Shown: piece by piece, positions 16,807 to 25,066 of the stretch
How positions within the stretch are numbered: the first letter of the stretch is position 1
Layout: the number at the start of each line of letters is the position of its first letter
NCBI GenBank assembly: GCA_044870245.1
Contig: JBIOYR010000050.1
Location: 31,809 to 95,808, forward strand
DNA length: 64,000 nucleotides
From: DATAFF01 sp044870245
GTDB taxonomy: Bacteria > Pseudomonadota > Alphaproteobacteria > Rhizobiales > Aestuariivirgaceae
Direction of reading: 5' to 3'
The notes under the pieces: model-generated
Seen by the model: the letters and a program-made list of their open reading frames with translations, nothing else
What the model was told of the DNA's origin: nothing
Databases searched by the model: none
Position numbers and translations under genes: made by a program

Positions 16807-17490
16807 CTAGGCGTCCTCGGCGTTCCTGGCGATGAGCTTCAGGTCGATGAACATGCTGGCCCGCGCATTCTCCAGCCGGATGCCGAGCTGATTGCGGATC
16901 CGATCGACGGTTGCGAGGTGCCGACGGGCTTCGGGCAACGACCGCTGCGTGATCGCCTCGAGCAGGGGCTGGACCTGCTGGTCATAGGCGCGGGAATAGG
17001 CACGCAGTCCGACAAGCATCTCCCGCAACGCTGCAGCCTGTGTCGGCAGGGTCGCCATGACACCGTTCTGGGCATCGAGCAGTCGTGCAGCATCGGCGTA
17101 TTCGCTGTGGAATCGAGCCTGAGCCTTGACGAAGTCCTGCTCATAGGTCTGGACGATATAGTGCGGCGTGGAGGGGTCCTCGGCAGCGAGGAGTGCGCGC
17201 CGCAGCGCCACGGCGGCCTCGAGGGAGCGAATGTGACTGCGCGCAAGCGCCCCATAGGCAGGGATGGCGAAATTAACCACCTGTTTGATCTGCCGGACGG
17301 TTTCGGCGGAATTGAGCAAGGATATGAAGGCGGTGAGCGACAGGAGCAGGATCAGTCCGGCCGTGAGGCCGACGAATTTGGCGCCGAGGGAGAAGCCGCG
17401 AACCGAAGGCGCGAGGGTGGTGGTTTCGGCCGCATTCACGGCTGGTCGACCGGCAGGTGCCAGTTCCCAGGCTGCAATGGCCGGTGGCAT
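16807..17490 (-). CDS. Membrane sensor domain of adenylate cyclase (5' half of an interrupted gene)
   Basis: This stretch encodes 227 residues. After a short cytoplasmic leader comes transmembrane helix 1 (FVGLTAGLILLLSLTAFISLL), then an all-helical periplasmic region of the four-helix-bundle kind (QVVNFAIPAYGALARS through ARASMFIDLKLIARNAEDA). It ends at TAG 16807-16809. Continuing past that stop in the same frame gives TRTQIATIVVFVISSILG, an obvious second transmembrane helix, and then the HAMP and cyclase domains. The full receptor would be about 605 residues. As it stands the sensor half would be made alone, unless the stop is suppressed or is a sequence error. Confidence 0.75.
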   Translation of the reverse strand: MPPAIAAWELAPAGRPAVNAAETTTLAPSVRGFSLGAKFVGLTAGLILLLSLTAFISLLNSAETVRQIKQVVNFAIPAYGALARSHIRSLEAAVALRRALLAAEDPSTPHYIVQTYEQDFVKAQARFHSEYADAARLLDAQNGVMATLPTQAAALREMLVGLRAYSRAYDQQVQPLLEAITQRSLPEARRHLATVDRIRNQLGIRLENARASMFIDLKLIARNAEDA

Positions 17491-17517
17491 AGTGTGGTCA
17501 CGACTTCCCTGCCGCCC

Positions 17518-17874
17518 ATGAGGTCGAATCCCGCGGATGCAAGGATAAGAACAGCGCCAGTGATCCTCAAGTTTTCCTTCACCCCGCCTGGGGATAAAGA
17601 GACCGGCATCGTCGGCGACGAACCGTCGATCGAAGGGGCGATCGCGCGGGTGTTCATCCGCCGGGATGCATCGAACCGGTCGCTGCGGCGGCTTGCGCTC
17701 TGTCTCAAGCGATCGGCATCCGGCGCCTATGCGATGGGGCAGGTGGGGTCGGCGCGCTCGGGCTACTGGTCGACGATCGATGTGGTCGAAAGACGTGACC
17801 TCGATCAGCTCAGGATCAAGGCGCGCCGTCTGATCGACGGGTGGAAGGAGTTTCGTAGCCTCGAGGAGAAATGA
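17518..17874 (+). CDS. Hypothetical protein upstream of a cupin gene
   Basis: This gene encodes 118 residues, basic and soluble (SFTPPGDKETGIVGDEPSIE, then SLRRLALCLKRSASGAYAM). No family is recognised. Its stop overlaps the start of the cupin gene by 4 bp (ATGA), which argues for real translation and coupling. The ATG at 17518 lies only 27 bp from the divergent cyclase start, leaving little promoter room, so a start further inside is possible. Confidence is moderate because support is mainly the overlap. Confidence 0.5.
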   Translation: MRSNPADARIRTAPVILKFSFTPPGDKETGIVGDEPSIEGAIARVFIRRDASNRSLRRLALCLKRSASGAYAMGQVGSARSGYWSTIDVVERRDLDQLRIKARRLIDGWKEFRSLEEK

Positions 17875-18272
17875 ACATGGACATTCGCCAATGTGGAACG
17901 ATCCCGACGGTCAGGGGCTCGGCCAGCTGGTTCACCGGGACCGTCTGGCAGGACCTTGCGGTCGCAGCCCCGGAGCCGGCCCGGGTCAGAACCGGGACGG
18001 TGCGTTTCGAGCCCGGAGCACGCACGCATTGGCACACTCATCCGCTCGGCCAGACGCTGCTGGTGGTCGCCGGCAACGGCAGGGCGCAAAGCTGGGGTGG
18101 GCCGATCCGGGAGATCAAGGCCGGCGATGTGGTGTGGATCCCGCCGGGCGAGAAGCATTGGCACGGGGCAGGGCCGACCACATCGCTCACTCATATCGCC
18201 ATTCAGGAAGCGTTGAACGGCAGTCCGGTCGAATGGCTCGAGCCGGTGACGGACGAGCAATATTCCGGGTGA
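17871..18272 (+). CDS. Cupin-domain protein (mandelonitrile lyase/quercetinase-like)
   Basis: This gene encodes 133 residues forming a single cupin barrel. Metal-ligand motif 1 reads RTHWHTHPLGQTLLVVAG and motif 2 reads PPGEKHWHGAG, giving the usual His set. The N-terminus (GSASWFTGTVWQD) and the end (NGSPVEWLEPVTDEQY) match the small cupins annotated as carboxymuconolactone-linked or (R)-mandelonitrile lyase-like proteins. Substrate is unknown. It is coupled by ATGA to the preceding ORF and converges with the transporter gene 6 bp later. Confidence 0.9.
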   Translation: MNMDIRQCGTIPTVRGSASWFTGTVWQDLAVAAPEPARVRTGTVRFEPGARTHWHTHPLGQTLLVVAGNGRAQSWGGPIREIKAGDVVWIPPGEKHWHGAGPTTSLTHIAIQEALNGSPVEWLEPVTDEQYSG

Positions 18273-18278
18273 TTCATT

Positions 18279-19949
18279 TCAGACGGATTGCTCCTTGAGG
18301 CGCGTCCCGAGCAGCAATCCTGCCTTGTCGGCGATCGGGTAGGCAGCCGAAATCACATGCGAGTTGATGCGGTGGAGATCGCGCACGAGATCGACGAACA
18401 GGGCGCTCGCACGTGGGGCTTCCGACCAGCCGCCCGAGCCCGGGCGCAGATGCTCGTCAATGACGCGGTTCTCGATGGTGCGGAAGGCTGCCTTCTGATT
18501 GATGAGGTGGCGCGCGCCGCCGATGTCGCCGGATGCGAGAACGCCGGCCGCCAGCCGGAGGTTGTCGCGCACGATGCCGACCAGCGTGTCCAGCACCGCC
18601 CTCTGCGCCGGCGAGAATTCGATCGATTCTTTGATCTTGGCCTTGAGACGGTCACGCAGATTGAGGTCGATCACGTCGCCGGCATGTTCGAGGTTGCTGA
18701 CGAACAAGGCGATTTCCATGGCCCTGCGGCTGTCATCGGGCTCGAGTTCGATCTGCGACAGGTCGGCGAGATAGACATGGATCGCGCTCTGATAGGCGGT
18801 GAGGCGTTCCTCATGCCGCTTGATCAGCTTCAACGGCTCGAGCTTGCCGTTCCTCAGGACTTCAGCAACCAATTCGAACATGCGATCGAGAATCTCGGTC
18901 ATGCGCGTGATCTCGGCCTGCACGTTGCTGAGAGCGATGGCCGGCATCTCGAGCGACAGCGGGTCGAGATAGCGGGGCGGTCCGGGGCCGTCCTCCGGAA
19001 CAGGCCGCTCGGGAAGCACTTTGCGCATGAGCTGCATCACGGGCTCGACGAGCGGCAGGAAGGCGAGCGCCAGCAGCAGGTTGAACCCGACATGGAACAG
19101 AGCCGCCTTGATGACCGGCGAACCACCCCAGGCTGACATTGCGGTTGCCAGGTCGCCGGCAAAGGGCAGGAGAAGGAGTGCGGTGCCGGTGCGGCAGATG
19201 AAATTGGCGAGTGGCAGGCGGCGGGCCTCGAGAGGCTGTGCAGCGGTTGCCAGGACGGCCGGCAGGCCGCCGCCGACATTCATTCCGAGGATCAGACAGA
19301 ACGCGGCTGCCAGATCGAGCGTACCGGCGTGGACGAAGCTGGTCACGACAAGGAAGACCGGCAGGGTCGACTGGCTGAGCCACACCGCCGCGGCACCGAC
19401 GATCAGCGCAATCAGCGGCTCGCCGCCGGCAGCGGCGACCAGCTCGCGGAACAGCTCGGAGTGACGGATCGGATCGGTAGCATCGACGATCAGCTTCAGG
19501 GCGAGGAACATGAGCCCGAGGCCGAGCATCACGCGTCCGGCATTGCGCATCCGGAAGGTCGTCGACCAGACGAACACCGAATAGCCGGTGATGATGAAAA
19601 TCGGCGACAGCAGCCCGGCATGAGGTCCGGCAACCGAGAAGAGCGCGCTGACCGTGGCCGAGCCGAGATCGGCACCAAGAAGCGCTGCAAGCCCGGCGCT
19701 CGGGGTGATCAGGCCGCTGCCCGCCAGACCAGCCAGAATGAGTGCCGTTGCGGTGCCGCTCTGCAGGATCAATGTGGCGCCGAGGCCGGCTGCCACGGCC
19801 CGGTGGTGCCGCGACAATTTGGTCCGCAGGAAACCCTTGAGCCAGTCGCCCCAGGCGCGGGTGACGCCGGTTCGGACCATTCGGACGCCCCATAGCAGCA
19901 TGGCGACGCCAGCCACCAGATTGATCAGGATTTCAGCACCCGGTCGCAC
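18279..19949 (-). CDS. Na/Pi cotransporter family protein with C-terminal PhoU-like domain
   Basis: The protein has 556 residues from GTG 19949 (AGGTGAG upstream); the frame is open further upstream but with poor sequence. Eight or more hydrophobic helices contain the duplicated QSG/QST motifs of the NptA/PNaS family (GATLILQSGTATALI and VWLSQSTLPVFLVV). From about residue 340 a helical PhoU-like cytoplasmic domain follows (EITRMTEILDRMFELVAEVL). The family moves phosphate with sodium, and bacterial PhoU-tailed members often act in phosphate efflux or sensing. The gene is monocistronic and convergent with the cupin gene. Confidence 0.88.
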   Translation of the reverse strand: MRPGAEILINLVAGVAMLLWGVRMVRTGVTRAWGDWLKGFLRTKLSRHHRAVAAGLGATLILQSGTATALILAGLAGSGLITPSAGLAALLGADLGSATVSALFSVAGPHAGLLSPIFIITGYSVFVWSTTFRMRNAGRVMLGLGLMFLALKLIVDATDPIRHSELFRELVAAAGGEPLIALIVGAAAVWLSQSTLPVFLVVTSFVHAGTLDLAAAFCLILGMNVGGGLPAVLATAAQPLEARRLPLANFICRTGTALLLLPFAGDLATAMSAWGGSPVIKAALFHVGFNLLLALAFLPLVEPVMQLMRKVLPERPVPEDGPGPPRYLDPLSLEMPAIALSNVQAEITRMTEILDRMFELVAEVLRNGKLEPLKLIKRHEERLTAYQSAIHVYLADLSQIELEPDDSRRAMEIALFVSNLEHAGDVIDLNLRDRLKAKIKESIEFSPAQRAVLDTLVGIVRDNLRLAAGVLASGDIGGARHLINQKAAFRTIENRVIDEHLRPGSGGWSEAPRASALFVDLVRDLHRINSHVISAAYPIADKAGLLLGTRLKEQSV

Positions 19950-20125
19950 GGTCTCACCTGTTCTTCGATCAGCTTCAAAATCGAAGAATGGCGCGCAGTT
20001 GTTCCGCCAGGATCGACCTGCTTTGGAAAATAAACGACGTATTTCGGAAAGTTGCGCGCATATCGTCTGCGCCGGCACGCGTGCTAAGGTGCCCGGCCGT
20101 TAAGGTCGAATGGTTGGGATTGCAA

Positions 20126-20401
20126 ATGATGACCAAGGGATTCCCTCAGCTGATCGTGACAGCGGCATGGATCGCCGCACTGTCTTCCGCGGCGGCCGCG
20201 CAGCAGGATGCCGAAGCTCTCCAGGTGGTCGCCGATCAGGTGCGGACGCAGGGCTATGCCTGCGCCAATCCGCAGGCAGTCCAGCGCGACCCGGATCTGT
20301 CGCGGCCGGATCTGCCGGTCTGGATCCTGACCTGCGAGAACAACCGCTATCGGGTGGAGCTCGTGCCGGACATGCAGGCGCGGGTCACGCAGCTCGACTG
20401 A
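20126..20401 (+). CDS. Small exported protein of unknown function
   Basis: This gene encodes 91 residues. Tandem ATG codons at 20126 and 20129 start a signal peptide (FPQLIVTAAWIAALSSAAAA, cleavage before QQDAEAL). The mature 65 residues contain two cysteines (GYACANPQAV and ILTCENNRYRVELV) likely joined in a disulfide, and end MQARVTQLD. The pattern of a short, mostly strand-forming mature domain with a single Cys pair is seen in many rhizobial exported proteins. No name is justified. Confidence 0.7.
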   Translation: MMTKGFPQLIVTAAWIAALSSAAAAQQDAEALQVVADQVRTQGYACANPQAVQRDPDLSRPDLPVWILTCENNRYRVELVPDMQARVTQLD

Positions 20402-20541
20402 TGGACTGAGCCAGAGTTATCCACAGCTGCGAATCACCGTAGTGGAAAACTAGGGCCTGAAGTGATTCGACAAATGCAGTCAAGTGATCGCCCGGACTAA
20501 AGTGACGGTCGACGCGTTTGTAAGCAGCTTTGGAGGCGTCT

Positions 20542-20754
20542 ATGACCACAATAATACTGGCCGCCGTTATTCCCCTTTCTGTGAATTTCCTCTTGGCGGC
20601 GGCAGCGTTTCGAATTCCCGAGCTTCAGCTCGCTCCCGATGGCGCTCAACCCGTGCCGGATATCGGCATCGGGCCGGAGGCGAGCGAGGAGCAGATCGGT
20701 ACTGATGTCATCAACGAGGCGGCGACCGAGACCGAGGTCAAGCAGGCAGCCTAG
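20542..20754 (+). CDS. Small membrane-associated or exported protein
   Basis: This gene encodes 70 residues. ATG 20542 is preceded by GGAGG at 20532-20536. A hydrophobic N-terminus (TIILAAVIPLSVNFLLAAAAF) could be a signal or an anchor; the remaining 45 residues are acidic (GIGPEASEEQIGTDVINEAA). The family is unknown. The strong ribosome site and a hairpin shortly after the stop support a real gene. The 140-bp gap upstream contains an isolated TTATCCACA, which matches a DnaA box but has no partners. Confidence 0.55.
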   Translation: MTTIILAAVIPLSVNFLLAAAAFRIPELQLAPDGAQPVPDIGIGPEASEEQIGTDVINEAATETEVKQAA

Positions 20755-20781
20755 ATGGTGCCTCGAGCATCGATCCGGTAA

Positions 20782-20824
20782 GGCATTGGGTGTCACTACA
20801 CCCCCTTGTGCTTCATCCAATGCC
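20782..20824. terminator. Nested hairpin between convergent genes
   Basis: GGCATTGG (20782-20789) pairs with CCAATGCC (20817-20824), and inside it GGGTGT (20788-20793) can pair with ACACCC (20798-20803) around a 4-nt loop. It lies between the stops of the small gene ending 20754 and the oxidase gene ending 20838, as expected for a bidirectional terminator. There is no T tract on the plus strand. Confidence 0.55.
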
Positions 20825-20837
20825 GCCGTCCCTCGCC

Positions 20838-21944
20838 TCAGCGAAACCGTGCCGGGCTGATGGCCTTGGCGGTGATGCCGCGCTCGGCGATTTCGGCGGG
20901 GATGTCCTGCCGCAACAGCAGCGCCGCGGCGACCTCCGACAGGGCCGCTGACGACTGGATGCCGTAGCCGCCCTGGCCGGCAAGCCAGAACACGCCCTCG
21001 ACGCCAGGATCGAAGCCGACCACCGGCTCGCCGTCCGGCGCGAAGGTTCGCAGGCCGCCCCAGCTGCGCTCGATGCGAGTGACGCTGCAATCGAGAAGGC
21101 GCTCGAACGCAGCGATCCCCTCGGCCAGCTTGAAATCGTCGGCATAGGCGTCATGCGGATCGACCGGAGTGGCATCGCATGGCGAGACCAACAGCTGGCC
21201 GCCGGTCGGTTTGCAGTAGAAGTCGTCGCGGGCCGGGAATATCTGCGGCCAGCGCGAGATATCGGTTGCGGCGGGTGCCGCGATGATGCAGGCGCTGCGC
21301 CGCTTCGGCTGAAGCCCGACAGGCTCGGCGCCGAACAGCGCCGCGACCTCATCGGCCCAGGCGCCAGCGGCAATGACGACGAGCGGTGCCGAAATGCTGC
21401 CGTTGCTGGTCTCGATCGCCCAGGTGCCATTGCGCTTGGCCCGTTCGACACGCGAGCGGCATTCGACGGTGCAGCCGCCCGCCTTGGCGGCGCGGAGAAA
21501 ACCTTGATGGAGAGCATCGACATCGAGATCCTTGGTGACCCCGTCGAACAGGATCCAGGCGATATCGTCGAACCGGAGCAGGGGCACGAGCTCGGCGGCG
21601 TCGGCGCGGCTCATCTCGGCAAACCCGCGCTCGATGAATTCCTCCCGATCGCAGTCGTCATCATGCTCGCCGCACATCATGACGCCGCGCGGGCTGACCA
21701 GCGGCACTGGGCTGAAGCCGTCGGGCGGGTCGTGCAGAAACGCGCCGCTGGCATGGGTGAGAGCGCGGAAGATCGGCGGCCCGAAGCTCGGTTCCCACAT
21801 GGCCGCCGAACGTGAGGTGGTGTGAAATCCGGGATGGTCCTCCATGTCGAGCAGCACGACGTCGGCTGCGCCGGCGAGCCTGGCGGCCAAGGATGCGCCG
21901 GCAATCCCGGCACCAATGATCACGACGTCGGCGGTCTTTCTCAT
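20838..21944 (-). CDS. FAD-dependent oxidoreductase (glycine/D-amino acid oxidase type, DAO fold)
   Basis: This gene encodes 368 residues. The dinucleotide-binding motif GAGIAGASLA follows the first strand VVIIGAG; the DAO-family segments are GFHTTSRSAAMW, ERSWGGLRTFAPDGEPVVG and the C-terminal GQGGYGIQSSAALS. It oxidises an amine or amino acid using FAD. The start ATG 21944 overlaps the stop of the upstream transporter ATPase gene by 4 bp, so it is the last cistron of the polyamine-type ABC operon. Its substrate is probably the imported compound or a derivative. Confidence 0.9.
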   Translation of the reverse strand: MRKTADVVIIGAGIAGASLAARLAGAADVVLLDMEDHPGFHTTSRSAAMWEPSFGPPIFRALTHASGAFLHDPPDGFSPVPLVSPRGVMMCGEHDDDCDREEFIERGFAEMSRADAAELVPLLRFDDIAWILFDGVTKDLDVDALHQGFLRAAKAGGCTVECRSRVERAKRNGTWAIETSNGSISAPLVVIAAGAWADEVAALFGAEPVGLQPKRRSACIIAAPAATDISRWPQIFPARDDFYCKPTGGQLLVSPCDATPVDPHDAYADDFKLAEGIAAFERLLDCSVTRIERSWGGLRTFAPDGEPVVGFDPGVEGVFWLAGQGGYGIQSSAALSEVAAALLLRQDIPAEIAERGITAKAISPARFR

Positions 21945-23029
21945 GCGATCCGGTATCCTTTCTCATCGAGCAGCACGCAGTCGGCCGGCATGACCGTGAC
22001 GCTCACCCGATCGCCTTCGCGCCACACCTTGTCGGCGATCATGGTGTTGGCGATCACCGTCAGGCCAGAGACATCGATCAGATAGGAGGCGGTGCCGCCG
22101 AGAAAGGAGGTGGTGGTGATGGTTCCGGGCAGATGGTTCGGCTGCGCCGCCTCGGGCGGTCCGACATGGACGCGCTGCGCCCTGACGACGACGGTTACCG
22201 CAGAGCCCTCCTCGAGCCCGGCCGGTGCTGCGACCGCAAGCTCCGGGCCGCGTGCGATGGCCACGAGCGCCATGCCGCCGTCGATCGAAGTGACGCGGCC
22301 CTGCAGGAGATTGGACTGGCCGAGGAAGCTCGCGACGAAGCGTGAGGCGGGGGCGCGGTACACGGTCTCCGGCGTGCCGGTCTGCTCGACCCTGCCGTGG
22401 TTCATCACCACGATCCGGTCGGACATGGCGAGCGCCTCTTCCTGGTCGTGGGTGACGAAGATGGTGGTGATCCCAACCTCGCGTTGAATGATCTTCAGCT
22501 CGGTCCGCATCTCCTCGCGAAGATTGGCGTCAAGGGCGGAAAGCGGCTCGTCGAGCAGCAGAACGTCGGGCTCGATGACGATCGCCCTGGCGAGCGCGAT
22601 GCGCTGCTGCTGCCCGCCGGAGAGCTCGGAGGGGAGCTTGCCCTCGACGCCGGGGAGGCGGACCATGTCGAGCGCGCGCTTGACCTTGGAGGCGGCCAGC
22701 GAACGCTCGACATTGCGGTATTTGAGGCCGAAGGCGATGTTGTCGAACACCGTCTTGTGGGGGAACAGCGCGTAGTTCTGGAACACCAGCCCGATATTGC
22801 GCTTGTGGATCGGGATGTCGTTGATGCGCCGGCCGGCGACATGGATGTCGCCGGAGGTCGGCTGCACCAGGCCGGCAATGGAGCGCAGGATGGTGGTCTT
22901 GCCGCAGCCGGACGGGCCGAGCAGCGTCACGAAGGCGCCCTTGGGAAAGTCGAGGCTGACCCGCTCGACGGCGACATAGTCGCCATAGGACAAGGTCACG
23001 TCGCGCAATGCGACGGCCGGCTCGGTCAT
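21941..23029 (-). CDS. ABC transporter ATP-binding protein (spermidine/putrescine type, PotA-like)
   Basis: This gene encodes 362 residues. Walker A GPSGCGKTT, Q loop LVFQNYALFPHKTVFDN, signature LSGGQQQRIALARA, Walker B VLLLDEPLSALD and switch FVTHDQEEA are all present; a C-terminal TOBE domain (about 280-360) is as in PotA. It powers import through the two permeases encoded upstream. The start ATG 23029 (MTEPAVAL) is preferred; an in-frame ATG at 23044 is possible. It is separated from the binding-protein gene by a hairpin, and its stop overlaps the oxidase start. Confidence 0.93.
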   Translation of the reverse strand: MTEPAVALRDVTLSYGDYVAVERVSLDFPKGAFVTLLGPSGCGKTTILRSIAGLVQPTSGDIHVAGRRINDIPIHKRNIGLVFQNYALFPHKTVFDNIAFGLKYRNVERSLAASKVKRALDMVRLPGVEGKLPSELSGGQQQRIALARAIVIEPDVLLLDEPLSALDANLREEMRTELKIIQREVGITTIFVTHDQEEALAMSDRIVVMNHGRVEQTGTPETVYRAPASRFVASFLGQSNLLQGRVTSIDGGMALVAIARGPELAVAAPAGLEEGSAVTVVVRAQRVHVGPPEAAQPNHLPGTITTTSFLGGTASYLIDVSGLTVIANTMIADKVWREGDRVSVTVMPADCVLLDEKGYRIA

Positions 23030-23059
23030 TGCCCGATGCTGCATGGGTCGTTCGAAAAG

Positions 23060-23083
23060 CCCCTCCCCGCGGTGGGGGAGGGG
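23060..23083 (-). terminator. Perfect 9-bp GC hairpin between binding-protein and ATPase genes
   Basis: CCCCTCCCC (23060-23068) and GGGGAGGGG (23075-23083) flank a 6-nt loop. It sits 15 bp after the stop of the substrate-binding protein gene, inside the operon. Such intercistronic hairpins commonly protect the upstream mRNA and reduce downstream expression, which would give excess binding protein over ATPase. It may also be a copy of a dispersed rhizobial palindrome. Confidence 0.6.
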
Positions 23084-23097
23084 TGAGACGCCATTCC

Positions 23098-24240
23098 TCA
23101 TGCCCCCTTGGCGATCCTGTCCCATTGCTTGGTCCATTGATCGGTCACCGGTGCCCAGTAATTGGGATCGGCGAAGGTCAGGGCCTTCATGCTGCCGGTC
23201 GGATCGAAGGCCGGCAGCTTCTTGATCTTCTCGGTCATTTCGACCTTGCCGGGGTCGAGGGCAGGCGGATAGTTCTGCCCTTCGGCGACCGCGATCGATG
23301 TCTGCGGATCGAGCATGAAGTTGATGAGCTGCTCGCATTCGGCCATCGGCGCGCCCTTGAGCACCAGCATGTCCTCCATCCATGCGTAGCTTCCCGGCGG
23401 ATCGAGATAGGCGATGGGGTGGCCCTGCTGCTGCAGCGCTGCGATACGACCGGACCAGGCGTCGGTGACGACGATCTCGCCCTTGGCCAGCAGGTCCATG
23501 AGCTCGGCACCGGATCCCCAATATTTCTTGGCGAGGTCGCGGCTTTCGCGGACCTTGGCCCAGACGGCATCGATGTCCTTGATGTCGTTCGGGTTCTGGC
23601 CGGACTGCAGAGCGCCGTACCAGACACGGGTGATCATGTCGCCATAGCCGCCGATCTTGTCCTTGTATTTGGGATCGATGAGCAGGTTCGCGCCCTTCTC
23701 CTTGGCCTCGGCCTCGGAGACCACCTTGGTGTTATAGGCGATGCCGGTGGTGCCGTAATCATAGGGGGCGCAGGAGAGTTTCGGGGTGATCTTGCGGAAC
23801 GGCTCGATCATCGCCGGCATGACAAGCTTGAGATTGGGGATGTTCGCCTCGTTGATCTCGGTGAGGTAACCGCCATCGGCATAGCGCTTGTAGTTTTCCA
23901 CGCCCGAGGAGTGGATGATCTGAAAGTCGCCGGGATTGGCGGTCTTCACCTTGGTGATGATCTCGCTCTCATCGCCGAACGTCCCTTGGACGACCTTCAC
24001 CCCGCTCTTCTTGGTGTAGGGCTGGAAGGCATATTTGTCGATCGCCTCCTGGACGACGCCGCCCCAGCCGTCGAAACGGACCTCGGTGACGGCGGCCAGG
24101 GCAGGGCCGATCCAGCGGGCCTGGAGGCCGGTAGTGGCGGCGAGCGCGGCGGCGAGCCCGAGAAATGTCCGCCGGTCGAGATCGCCATTGCCGTAGCGTT
24201 CGCGCAAGGCCGCGAGCCGAGTTTCGGTGACGTGCTTCAT
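23098..24240 (-). CDS. Extracellular solute-binding protein, polyamine type, Tat-exported
   Basis: This gene encodes 380 residues. The N-terminus carries the twin-arginine motif DRRTFLG followed by a hydrophobic stretch (LAAALAATTGLQARW), so it should be exported folded. The body is a PotD-like type 2 periplasmic binding protein (VRFDGWGGVVQEAIDKYAF, AYDYGTTGIAYNTKVV, WAPVTDQWTKQWD). ATG 24240 has GGGAGG upstream. It is the third gene of the importer operon, after two permeases. The ligand is probably a polyamine or other amine; the operon's DAO-type oxidase supports an amine but does not identify it. Confidence 0.9.
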   Translation of the reverse strand: MKHVTETRLAALRERYGNGDLDRRTFLGLAAALAATTGLQARWIGPALAAVTEVRFDGWGGVVQEAIDKYAFQPYTKKSGVKVVQGTFGDESEIITKVKTANPGDFQIIHSSGVENYKRYADGGYLTEINEANIPNLKLVMPAMIEPFRKITPKLSCAPYDYGTTGIAYNTKVVSEAEAKEKGANLLIDPKYKDKIGGYGDMITRVWYGALQSGQNPNDIKDIDAVWAKVRESRDLAKKYWGSGAELMDLLAKGEIVVTDAWSGRIAALQQQGHPIAYLDPPGSYAWMEDMLVLKGAPMAECEQLINFMLDPQTSIAVAEGQNYPPALDPGKVEMTEKIKKLPAFDPTGSMKALTFADPNYWAPVTDQWTKQWDRIAKGA

Positions 24241-24262
24241 TCTTCTTCCTCCCTTGACCGGG

Positions 24263-25066
24263 TCAACGCGCGCTCCGTCCGAGGAGGCGGGCGAGCCCGC
24301 CACCCAGGAGCGGCAGCCCCACAGTGACAATGATCATCAACGTGCCCAGGGCGTTGATCTCCGGGCTGATCGAAATCTTGAGCATCGACAGGATCTGGGT
24401 CGGCATGGTCTCGACCCCCGGCGGGCGCCAGAACATGCTCGCCGTGATGTTGTCGAAGGAAATGGTGAAGACGAGCAGAAGGCTCGCGACGATGGCCGGC
24501 ATCAGCAACGGCAGCGTGACCTCGCGGAAGGTCTGCAGCCGGTTGGCGCCGAGCGACAGCGCCGCCTCCTCATAGACCCGCTTGATGCCGATCAGGCGCG
24601 CCTGCACCACGAGCACGACATAGGGGACCGCCAGCAGGATATGGCCGAGCACCAGGACGAGGAGGGAGCGGGGCTGCTGGGCGAAGCGGATGAGGAGAAG
24701 CAGGCCGACGCCGAGCACGGTTTCCGGCACCAGCGCCGGCGCGATGATCAAGGTGTTGACCATGGTCTTGCCGGGGAACTCGTAGCGGACCAGCGCCAGC
24801 GCGCCCATCACCCCGAGCACGGTGCAGATCACCGAGGTGACGAGCGCGATCCACATGGAGGTATGAAAGGCCCGCAGAACCGCCTCGTTGCCCATGAGCT
24901 TCTCGTACCAGCGCAGGCTCAGGCCCGTCATGGGGAATCCGCCGAATTGAGAGGCGTTGAAGGAGAGGATCACGACCACCAGAATGGGAGCGAACATGAA
25001 GATGTAGACCAGAAAGGTTGCCAGCTGAACGCCCCGCCACCCCCAGCCAGTGTCCTCTCGGCTCAT
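24263..25066 (-). CDS. ABC transporter permease (PotC-like)
   Basis: This gene encodes 267 residues with six hydrophobic helices. The EAA-like loop contacting the ATPase is EEAALSLGANRLQTFREVTLPLL. The family motif ISFDNITASMFWRPPGVETMP near residue 210 is characteristic of PotC/PotI permeases. The start overlaps the stop of the preceding permease by 4 bp. Together with 25063-25929 it forms the heterodimeric channel. Confidence 0.93.
   Translation of the reverse strand: MSREDTGWGWRGVQLATFLVYIFMFAPILVVVILSFNASQFGGFPMTGLSLRWYEKLMGNEAVLRAFHTSMWIALVTSVICTVLGVMGALALVRYEFPGKTMVNTLIIAPALVPETVLGVGLLLLIRFAQQPRSLLVLVLGHILLAVPYVVLVVQARLIGIKRVYEEAALSLGANRLQTFREVTLPLLMPAIVASLLLVFTISFDNITASMFWRPPGVETMPTQILSMLKISISPEINALGTLMIIVTVGLPLLGGGLARLLGRSAR

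Noticed and set aside
16807..16809. TAG recoding (pyrrolysine or suppressor) in the cyclase gene
   Set aside because: Many normal genes here end in TAG and no suppressor tRNA is seen. A recent nonsense change or sequence error is simpler.
20417..20425. TTATCCACA, a perfect DnaA box
   Set aside because: Single copy with no neighbouring boxes, AT-rich unwinding region or dnaA/parAB/hemE context. Not evidence of an origin.
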